Shown here in pieces: positions 51,393 through 58,293 of a DNA stretch of 60,105 nucleotides. A program made the translations under genes and the position numbers. The notes under the pieces are model-generated. The model worked only from the letters and a program-made list of their open reading frames with translations, had not been told where the DNA came from and did no database searches. How positions within the stretch are numbered: position 1 is the stretch's first letter; every line of letters starts with the position of its first letter. This DNA is from an uncultured Mobilibacterium sp. (GTDB lineage: Bacteria; Bacillota; Clostridia; Peptostreptococcales; Anaerovoracaceae): positions 1-60,105 of the forward strand of contig CAMYCF010000007.1 of assembly GCA_947254375.1 (NCBI GenBank), given 5' to 3'.

Positions 51393-53180
51393 ATGAACGA
51401 AATACCTGAAAGACTGTCCGCTTTAAGGAAACTCATGGACGGCAACAAGATCGACTTCTACATCGCCCCGACGGCGGACTTTCACCAGAGCGAATATGTA
51501 GGCGAACATTTCAAGGCCAGAAAATACATAACCGGATTTTCCGGATCGGCCGGCACCGCCGTCATCGGTAAAAAAGGCGCATGGCTTTGGGTCGACGGAA
51601 GATATTTCATCCAGGCCGGCGAGCAGCTCAAAGGCACGACCGTCGAGCTCATGAAAATGGGCGAGCCGGGAGTCCCTACGCTCATCGAATTCCTCACCGA
51701 TAAAACGGAAAAAGGAATGTGCATCGGCTTCGACGGCAGGGTCGTATCGATGGGCGACGGTCTTGAGTACGAAGAAGTCGCCGCCGCAAAAGGCGCAACG
51801 ATCAAGTACGACGTAGACCTCATCGACGAGATCTGGAAAGACCGTCCGCCTCTTTCGCAGAAACCGGCGTTCGACCTCGACGTCAAATACGCAGGCGAGA
51901 CGACGGAAAGCAAGATCGCACGCATCCGCGAAGCGATGGCTAAGGCGGGAGCGACCGTTCACGTCGTAACGACTTTGGACGACATATGCTGGACCCTCAA
52001 CATGAGAGGAGACGACATCGAGTTCTTCCCGCTCGTACTTTCCTACGCGATCGTTACGAAAGATAAATATCACCTCTACATCAACGAGGCGAAGCTGACT
52101 GACGACATGAAGAAGTCCTTCGAAAAGGACGGCGTCGTTCTCCACCCGTACAACGACATCTACGAAGACATCAAGAAGTACGGCGGCGAGATCCTCTTCG
52201 TAGACCCGATGAAGATCAACTACGCCCTTTACAACAACATTCCGGCTGACGCGAAAAAAGTCGAGGGAACGAATCCTGAGATCTTCTTCAAGGCGGTAAA
52301 AAACGAAGTCGAGATCAAAAACATCCGCACGGCTCAGCTGAAAGACAGCATCGCCCACGTTCGTTTCATGAAGTGGCTCAAGGAAAATGTCGGCAAGATA
52401 AAAATCACTGAGATCAGCGCTTCGGATAAGCTCGACTCTTTCCGCAAGGAAATGGGCAACTATATAAGGCCGAGCTTTGAGCCTATCAGCTCATTCGGTG
52501 CACACGCCGCGATCGTCCACTACGCTCCTACTCCTGAAACGGACATCGAAGTAGAGCCTAACGGATTCCTTCTGACCGACACGGGAGCAGGCTTCTACGA
52601 AGGATCGACGGACATTACGAGGACTTACGCTTTCGGAAAAGTTTCGAAGCAGATGAAGGAAGATTTCACGCTCGTCGCGATAAGCAATCTCTCGCTTGCG
52701 AACGCCGTCTTCATGAAGGGCTGCAACGGTATCAACCTCGATACTTACGCGAGAAAACCTTTCTGGGACAGACACCTCAACTTCAATCACGGAACGGGCC
52801 ACGGCGTAGGTTATCTCCTCAACATCCATGAAGGTCCTACCGGATTCCGCTGGACGTACAGAGCGGGCGAAAAAGAGCCTCTCACGGCCGGTCTCGTAAT
52901 AACGGATGAGCCGGGTCTCTACATCGAAGGCTCCCACGGCATAAGGCTTGAGAACGAACTCCTCGTCTGCGAAGATGAGACGAACGAATACGGAACTTTC
53001 ATGAAGTTCGACGTTCTCACGCTGATACCTTTCGACCTCGATGCGCTCGAGCCTGAATTCATGACGGCCGAAGAAAGAAAGATGCTGAACGAATATCACG
53101 AACGCGTCTACAAAGAAATCGCACCTCACCTCAACGAGGAAGAGGCCGCTTGGCTGAAAGAGTACACGAGAGCGGTATAG
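51393..53180 (+). CDS. Aminopeptidase P family protein (large, M24B)
   Basis: 595 residues: two creatinase-type N-domains (about 1-300), the catalytic M24 domain (about 310-530) and the C-terminal domain seen in cytosolic, eukaryote-like aminopeptidase P. Metal ligands are in LTDTGAGFYEGSTDITRTY, NHGTGHGVGYLLNIHEGP, TDEPGLYIEG and IRLENELLV. It removes the first residue before proline. GGAAGGAG precedes the ATG. A bidirectional terminator follows. Confidence 0.95.
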   Translation: MNEIPERLSALRKLMDGNKIDFYIAPTADFHQSEYVGEHFKARKYITGFSGSAGTAVIGKKGAWLWVDGRYFIQAGEQLKGTTVELMKMGEPGVPTLIEFLTDKTEKGMCIGFDGRVVSMGDGLEYEEVAAAKGATIKYDVDLIDEIWKDRPPLSQKPAFDLDVKYAGETTESKIARIREAMAKAGATVHVVTTLDDICWTLNMRGDDIEFFPLVLSYAIVTKDKYHLYINEAKLTDDMKKSFEKDGVVLHPYNDIYEDIKKYGGEILFVDPMKINYALYNNIPADAKKVEGTNPEIFFKAVKNEVEIKNIRTAQLKDSIAHVRFMKWLKENVGKIKITEISASDKLDSFRKEMGNYIRPSFEPISSFGAHAAIVHYAPTPETDIEVEPNGFLLTDTGAGFYEGSTDITRTYAFGKVSKQMKEDFTLVAISNLSLANAVFMKGCNGINLDTYARKPFWDRHLNFNHGTGHGVGYLLNIHEGPTGFRWTYRAGEKEPLTAGLVITDEPGLYIEGSHGIRLENELLVCEDETNEYGTFMKFDVLTLIPFDLDALEPEFMTAEERKMLNEYHERVYKEIAPHLNEEEAAWLKEYTRAV

Positions 53181-53255
53181 TAAAAGAGTACACGGGCGCG
53201 ACGCAGTAAAATCGCATCGCCCCGAAAGGCGGAGCCGCTCCGCTCCTAAAAACGA

Positions 53256-53295
53256 AAAACGTCCGCATGCCGTTCCCGGCGTGCGGACATTTTTT
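53256..53295. terminator. Bidirectional terminator between aminopeptidase P and tyrS
   Basis: GTCCGCATGCC and GGCGTGCGGAC form an 11-bp stem (one G-U), flanked by T6 on the plus strand and TTTTTCGTTTTT on the minus strand. Confidence 0.9.
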
Positions 53296-53357
53296 ATTGA
53301 TCTTGCTTCGGATCCCGGATCTGCTTCGGGGTCCGCTTTTACTGTCGCTTCCCGTCC

Positions 53358-54689
53358 TTACTTAAGGACGACCGACATGTATTTTTTCTTGCCCTTTTGA
53401 AGGATGAGCTTGCCGTCCTCGAAATCTTCGGTCGTCACCGCTCTCCTTTTATCGGTGATCACCTCGCCGTTGAGCTTGAGGCCGCCCTGCTCGATCGTCC
53501 TGAATCCCTCGCTGTTGCTCGGAACGAGGCCGATCTCTTTTATCAGCGAAACGAGACCCATGCCCTCGCCTTCGATCTTCGATTTTTCTATTTCGACCGA
53601 AGGGATGTCCGCCTCACCGGCATTTCCTCCCGCGGCAAAAATTTTCCTCGAATCCTCGAGCGCCTTCTGCGCCGCTTCCTCGCCGTGAACGAGCTTCGTT
53701 ACCTCGAACGCAAGGACCTCCTTCGAGTGATTTATCTCGGAACCTTCGGCAGCCGAAAGCCTCTCGACCTCATCCATAGGAAGGAATGTCAGCATCCTCA
53801 GGCACTTATTGACATCGGCGTCGCTGACGTTTCTCCAGTACTGGAAAAACTCGTAAGGCGAGACCTTGTTTTCGTCGAGCCAGAGCGCGCCCTTCGCTGT
53901 CTTTCCCATTTTCTTCCCTTCCGAATTGGTCAGGAGAGCGAACGTCATTCCGTATACGTCGAGGTCGTACATCTTCTTCGACAGGTGGACACCCGCGATG
54001 ATGTTCGACCACTGGTCGTTGCCGCCGAACTGCATCTTCAGCCCGAAGTCACGCGCCATTACGGTAAAATCGTATGCCTGCATAAGCATGTAATTGAACT
54101 CGAAGAACGACAGCCCCTCTTCCATCCTGCGCTTGAAGCACTCGGCCCTGAGCATCTGATTTACATTGAAGTGCGTTCCGACTTCGCGGACGAACTCTAT
54201 ATAGTTGAGGGGTCTGAGCCACGCACCGTTGTTTACGGCTACCGCCTTGCCCGGCAACGGCTCCCTGTTCTCTCTCCCGTGCACATATACGCCTTCGTTC
54301 CCCTCGTACTTCCATTCCGTATCAAAATCGAGGAACCTGTCAAAGAGCTTCCTGAATCGTTCGCAGTTGTCGTCGATCGTCCTGACGTCCATGAGCATCC
54401 TCATGTCACTTCTGCCGGACGGGTCTCCGACCATTCCCGTGCCGCCGCCCATAAGCGCGACCGGAGTGTGACCGTATTTCATCATATACATCATGACGAT
54501 GATCTGTATAAAATGCCCCACATGAAGGCTGTCCGCCGTCGGGTCGAACCCTATGTAGAACTTTATCTTCTCTTTGCCCAGCAGTTCTCTGACGGCTTCC
54601 GGGTCGGTCGCCTGTTCGATCAATCCGCGCTCGATGAGAACGTCGTATACGTTGTCGTGCTTACTCACATTGTCCGGGATCTGAAACAT
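53358..54689 (-). CDS. tyrS: Tyrosyl-tRNA synthetase
   Basis: 443 residues. The class I signature appears as LHVGHF and the second as KKMGKT; the tyrosine pocket segment YIGFDPTADSLHVGH is intact, and an S4 RNA-binding domain ends the protein (GLKLNGEVITDKRRAV). It follows upp by 51 bases, too short for the T-box leader often found before tyrS in Firmicutes, so it is probably expressed with prfA-tsaC-rpiB-upp. Confidence 0.97.
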   Translation of the reverse strand: MFQIPDNVSKHDNVYDVLIERGLIEQATDPEAVRELLGKEKIKFYIGFDPTADSLHVGHFIQIIVMMYMMKYGHTPVALMGGGTGMVGDPSGRSDMRMLMDVRTIDDNCERFRKLFDRFLDFDTEWKYEGNEGVYVHGRENREPLPGKAVAVNNGAWLRPLNYIEFVREVGTHFNVNQMLRAECFKRRMEEGLSFFEFNYMLMQAYDFTVMARDFGLKMQFGGNDQWSNIIAGVHLSKKMYDLDVYGMTFALLTNSEGKKMGKTAKGALWLDENKVSPYEFFQYWRNVSDADVNKCLRMLTFLPMDEVERLSAAEGSEINHSKEVLAFEVTKLVHGEEAAQKALEDSRKIFAAGGNAGEADIPSVEIEKSKIEGEGMGLVSLIKEIGLVPSNSEGFRTIEQGGLKLNGEVITDKRRAVTTEDFEDGKLILQKGKKKYMSVVLK

Positions 54690-54740
54690 AAAAACTCCCT
54701 CCGATCATATCGTTCTATGGTTTTTACCTTTAAAAATCTT

Positions 54741-55382
54741 TTATTTCGTACCGTAAAGCCTGTCGCCGGCGTCTCCGAGGCCCGGTACGATATATGCCGA
54801 GTCGTTGAGCTCCTCGTCTTTTGCCGCGATAAAAATGTTCACGTCCGGGTGGGCTTTTGACAGCGCCTCGATCCCGGCATCGGCCGCGATGAAGCACATG
54901 AACGTTATGTCTTTACCGCCTCTTCTCTTTATAAAATCTATCGCCGCTACGGCACTTCCGCCCGTCGCGAGCATCGGATCTACGACGAAGATCTGTCTCT
55001 TCTCGAGGTCCGAAGGAAGCTTGCAGTAGTATTCGACCGGCAGATGGGTCTCCGGATCCCTGTAAAGTCCGATGTGTCCGACTTTAGCGTTCGGGACCAG
55101 GTCGAGCATGCCTTCGACAAATCCGAGCCCGGCCCTCAGGATCGGGATTATCGCAATGTCCTCGCCCTTCAGCATTTTTACTTTGGCCGTCGCGATCGGG
55201 GTCTCTATCTCCACCTCTTCGAGCGGAAGATTCCTCGTCGCCTCGAAGCCCATGAGCCTCGCTACTTCCTTCGCGAGTTCCCGAAAATCGCGAACGCTCG
55301 TATTTTTATCACGCATAAGTGCCGTCTTGTGCTGGATCAGCGGATGATCGAACACGTATACCTTGCCCTGTTTTTCTGCCAT
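54741..55382 (-). CDS. upp: Uracil phosphoribosyltransferase
   Basis: 213 residues from ATG 55382, with AGGAGG upstream; an upstream in-frame start at 55397 adds five residues. The PRPP loop is VDPMLATGGSA and the uracil site ends SAYIVPGLGDAGDRLYG. It makes UMP in pyrimidine salvage. The region just upstream is a 17-bp tandem repeat. Confidence 0.97.
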   Translation of the reverse strand: MAEKQGKVYVFDHPLIQHKTALMRDKNTSVRDFRELAKEVARLMGFEATRNLPLEEVEIETPIATAKVKMLKGEDIAIIPILRAGLGFVEGMLDLVPNAKVGHIGLYRDPETHLPVEYYCKLPSDLEKRQIFVVDPMLATGGSAVAAIDFIKRRGGKDITFMCFIAADAGIEALSKAHPDVNIFIAAKDEELNDSAYIVPGLGDAGDRLYGTK

Positions 55383-55397
55383 AAAAGCCTCCTTCAA

Positions 55398-55470
55398 TTA
55401 TTCATCGAGCATATTTATTCTTCGAATATGTTTATTCTTAGAGCATTTTTATTCGTCGAGCATTTTTATC
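55398..55470 (+). repeat. 17-bp tandem repeat, four copies, spanning the rpiB stop codon
   Basis: Units start at 55398, 55415, 55432 and 55449 with a partial fifth at 55466. Each begins TTATTC and most contain GAGCAT; on the coding strand the unit is AATAAAAATGCTCGACG-like. The last full unit encodes the final residues MLDE and stop of RpiB, and the copies fill the rpiB-upp gap. Confidence 0.85.
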
Positions 55471-55877
55471 CTTTTGAGGTGTTTGCCGCCTTCGAATCCC
55501 GTTTCGAACCACTTGTCTATCATGGCAAAAGCGAGATCCTTGCTTATCATCCTCGCGCCCATGGCGATGATGTTCGCATCGTTGTGGCGCCTCGACATCT
55601 CGGCCATCTCGACGGAAGTGCAAAGGGCGCACCTGACGCCTTTTACCTTGTTTGCCGCTATCGAGATCCCGATGCCAGATCCGCAGATAGCGATACCGCG
55701 GTCGACAAGTCCCGACGCGACAGCCTCTCCGACTTTTTTACCGTATATCGGGTAGTCCACCGACTCCGGTCCGTACGTGCCGACGTCTAAGATCTCGTAA
55801 CCTTCTTTTTCGAGTTTTTCTTTGACCGCTTCCTTGAGCTCGTAGCCCGCGTGGTCGCAACCTATTGCAACTTTCAT
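55449..55877 (-). CDS. rpiB: Ribose 5-phosphate isomerase B
   Basis: 142 residues, LacA/RpiB family. The start GCDHAGYELKEAVKEKL and the active-site cysteine in IAICGSGIGISIAANK are typical, and the SRRHNDANIIAMGARM segment supplies the histidine. It interconverts ribose and ribulose 5-phosphate. Its last codons (RIKMLDE) are part of a 17-bp tandem repeat that continues past the stop. Confidence 0.95.
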   Translation of the reverse strand: MKVAIGCDHAGYELKEAVKEKLEKEGYEILDVGTYGPESVDYPIYGKKVGEAVASGLVDRGIAICGSGIGISIAANKVKGVRCALCTSVEMAEMSRRHNDANIIAMGARMISKDLAFAMIDKWFETGFEGGKHLKRIKMLDE

Positions 55878-55927
55878 ATCTACCTCCCCGCCTTACTGCA
55901 AGGCGTCCGTGTTACGTGACCCGAAGG

Positions 55928-56923
55928 TCAGGCTTCTATTATATCGTAGCCCGCGGATCTGACCATCCTGTTCATGACGGAAAATCCGAGGCCCTTTTCG
56001 TCGAGTGCGCTCACGAGCACAACGTCGAAGCCCTGTCTGTCGAGCTCCCGCAGCTCGGAGAAAAAACCTCTCGCCGCGCTCTCGCTGTCCTCGCCGTAAT
56101 CTATTACGGCAACTTTCCGGCCGGCAGCTTCCGCTTCGGTTCTGATTTCTTTTATTTTTACCGCGACCTTGTCCGCCGCTCCCGCGATTATTTTTACATC
56201 GGCGTTCGGGGAATAGTGCTTATACTTCATTCCCGGAGATCTCGGGCGAAGCGTTTCGCCGCCCTTCGATTTTTCCAAAAGCGCCCTGTCGTAGTCGACC
56301 CTTTCGGCGAGCACATCTTCGAGCATCTCCTTCGTGACATAGCCGGGTCTCAGGATCGTCGGGACTTCTCCCGTCAGATCGAGCACGGTCGATTCTATGC
56401 CGACCGCACACGGTTCGCCTTCGATCACAGCATCGATCCTGCCGTCCATGTCCTCGAGCACGTCTTTATAGTTCGTCGGGCTCGGCTTCCCCGAAAGGTT
56501 TGCGCTCGGAGCAGCGATCGGAACACCCGCCGCTTTTATAAGGGCACGCGCGACCTCGCTGCTCGGCATCCTTATACCGACGGTATCGAGCCCGCCTGTC
56601 GTGCGCATCGGCACCGCTTCCGACTTTCTGAAAACCATTGTGAGCGGTCCCGGCCAAAAAGCTTTCATCAGCACTTTCGCCTTTTCCGGCACTTCGGCTA
56701 CGACGGTCGGCAGCTCATCTTCGGCTGAGATGTGGACGATCATCGGGTTGTCGCTCGGCCTTCCCTTCGCGTCGTACACGGCTTTTACCGCGGCCGGATC
56801 GAGGGCGTTCGCGCCGAGTCCGTAGACGGTCTCGGTCGGAAAAGCGACCAGCCCGCCGTTTCGCAGGATCCTGCCCGCCTCCTCTATATCCTTTTCGCCT
56901 GTCGTCAGTAAAAGCGTCTTCAT
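55928..56923 (-). CDS. tsaC: Threonylcarbamoyl-AMP synthase (Sua5/TsaC type)
   Basis: 331 residues, two-domain Sua5 form. The YrdC domain covers about 1-205 (GGLVAFPTETVYGLGANA, SAEDELPTV, RSPGMKYKHYSP after it), and the Sua5 C-terminal domain runs to 331. It makes the activated intermediate for t6A37 in ANN-decoding tRNAs. It follows prfA, a common pairing. The 79-base gap to prfA is filled by an 11-bp degenerate repeat. Confidence 0.96.
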   Translation of the reverse strand: MKTLLLTTGEKDIEEAGRILRNGGLVAFPTETVYGLGANALDPAAVKAVYDAKGRPSDNPMIVHISAEDELPTVVAEVPEKAKVLMKAFWPGPLTMVFRKSEAVPMRTTGGLDTVGIRMPSSEVARALIKAAGVPIAAPSANLSGKPSPTNYKDVLEDMDGRIDAVIEGEPCAVGIESTVLDLTGEVPTILRPGYVTKEMLEDVLAERVDYDRALLEKSKGGETLRPRSPGMKYKHYSPNADVKIIAGAADKVAVKIKEIRTEAEAAGRKVAVIDYGEDSESAARGFFSELRELDRQGFDVVLVSALDEKGLGFSVMNRMVRSAGYDIIEA

Positions 56924-56944
56924 TTTATCGCATGTATCTCCGCT

Positions 56945-56998
56945 CGGTTTCGCACCGTTTTCGTATCGGTTTCGCAGCGTTTAGTACCGTTTTCGTAC
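56945..56998 (+). repeat. 11-bp degenerate tandem repeat, five units, between prfA and tsaC
   Basis: Consecutive units read CGGTTTCGCAC, CGTTTTCGTAT, CGGTTTCGCAG, CGTTTAGTAC (one base short) and CGTTTTCGTAC. They fill the space between the prfA stop and the tsaC ribosome binding region. Confidence 0.75.
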
Positions 56999-57002
56999 TT
57001 TT

Positions 57003-58067
57003 TTAGAACGACTGCATCTTCTCGGCCCTGTCCTGAGTGATCAAAGCATCGATGACCTCGTCGATATCCCCGTCGAGGAAAACATCGAGCTTGTACAGCG
57101 TGAGGTTCACCCTGTGGTCCGTGATACGACTCTGCGGGAAGTTGTAAGTCCTTATGCGCTCGGACCTATCGCCCGAACCGATCTGGCTCTTTCTTTCCGC
57201 CGATATTTTATCGTTCTGTTCCTTCAGCATAAGGTCGTAAAGTCTCGACTTCAGGACCTTAAAAGCCTTGTCTTTGTTTTTTATCTGTGATTTTTCATCC
57301 TGGCAGCTCACTACGAGTCCCGTCGGGATGTGGGTCAGCCTTACCGCCGAATCCGTCGTATTTACGCACTGACCGCCGTTGCCGGACGCCCTGAAAACGT
57401 CCACCCTTACATCGTTCGGATCGAGGTGTACCTCTACGTCGTCGACTTCCGGCATTACCGCGACCGTCGCTGCGGACGTGTGTATCCTTCCGGATGATTC
57501 CGTCTCGGGCACTCTCTGCACCCTGTGCGTACCGCTCTCGTATTTGAGCCTTGAGTACGCGCCCTTTCCTTTGATCAGGAGTACGGCCTCCTTGACACCG
57601 CCGATCTCCGTGTCGTTGACCTCGATCAGCTCGGTCTTCCACCTTCTTCTCTCGGCGTATCTCAGATACATGCGGAGAAGGTCGCTCCCGAAAAGCGCCG
57701 CCTCGTCGCCGCCGGTACCGGCTCTGATCTCGAGGATGACGTTCTTGTCGTCGTTAGGGTCCTTCGGTAAAAGCAGGACTTTGAGGTTCTCTTCAAGTTC
57801 TTCGAGTCCGGCATCGAGCTCTTTGAGCTCCTCTTTCGCCATTTCGCGAAGCTCTTCGTCGTCCTCGGTCTCGAGGATCTCCTTCGCCTCGTCGCGGCTT
57901 TCTTTGGCCTCTTTGTACTTCTTGTACTCTTTGACGATCGGCTCGAGGTCACTCATCTCTTTCATATATTTACGCCACTCGTTTTGGTCGGCGATCACGG
58001 CCGGATCCGAGACCTTTTGGGCGAGATCTTCGTATTTCTGAACGGTAAAATCGAGTTTATCAAACAT
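57003..58067 (-). CDS. prfA: Peptide chain release factor 1
   Basis: 354 residues. The GGQ motif (GNGGQCVNT) for peptidyl-tRNA hydrolysis and the stop-codon-reading PxT-type motif PET (VPETESSGRIHTS) identify RF1, which reads UAA and UAG. The N-terminal helical domain is Glu/Lys-rich. It is the first gene of prfA-tsaC-rpiB-upp-tyrS, behind a near-consensus promoter. Confidence 0.97.
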   Translation of the reverse strand: MFDKLDFTVQKYEDLAQKVSDPAVIADQNEWRKYMKEMSDLEPIVKEYKKYKEAKESRDEAKEILETEDDEELREMAKEELKELDAGLEELEENLKVLLLPKDPNDDKNVILEIRAGTGGDEAALFGSDLLRMYLRYAERRRWKTELIEVNDTEIGGVKEAVLLIKGKGAYSRLKYESGTHRVQRVPETESSGRIHTSAATVAVMPEVDDVEVHLDPNDVRVDVFRASGNGGQCVNTTDSAVRLTHIPTGLVVSCQDEKSQIKNKDKAFKVLKSRLYDLMLKEQNDKISAERKSQIGSGDRSERIRTYNFPQSRITDHRVNLTLYKLDVFLDGDIDEVIDALITQDRAEKMQSF

Positions 58068-58110
58068 ATTTCTTTCCTTTTTGTGCTGTTTTTCGTTTTT
58101 CTAAATAATA

Positions 58111-58139
58111 ATTATAGCATGAACGGGGCGCTATGGCAA
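58111..58139 (-). promoter_or_regulatory. Promoter of prfA-tsaC-rpiB-upp-tyrS
   Basis: TTGCCA (58139-58134), 17-base spacer, TATAAT (58116-58111) on the minus strand, about 45 bases before prfA. Confidence 0.8.
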
Positions 58140-58184
58140 CGCAGGGGCTTCAGTATTTTCAAGGCTTTTAGGGTAATATCGCCC

Positions 58185-58220
58185 ATAAAAAGAGGCAGAG
58201 GAAGCGACGCTTCCCCTGCC
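58185..58220 (-). terminator. Intrinsic terminator after the repeat surface protein gene
   Basis: GGCAGGGGAAGC, loop GTC, GCTTCCTCTGCC: a 12-bp stem fully paired on the minus strand (one G-U), followed by TCTTTTTATGG. On the plus strand the same site has an A-C mismatch. Confidence 0.88.
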
Positions 58221-58293
58221 GTTTTCTTTTTTACCCGCCGCCTTTCGGCCGCGTTCTCTTAGTTTTTACCCGTCGCCATGCGACTGCGGTCTC

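Noticed and set aside
54690..54740. T-box riboswitch before tyrS
   Set aside because: The gap is only 51 bases and no T-box sequence or specifier stem is seen.
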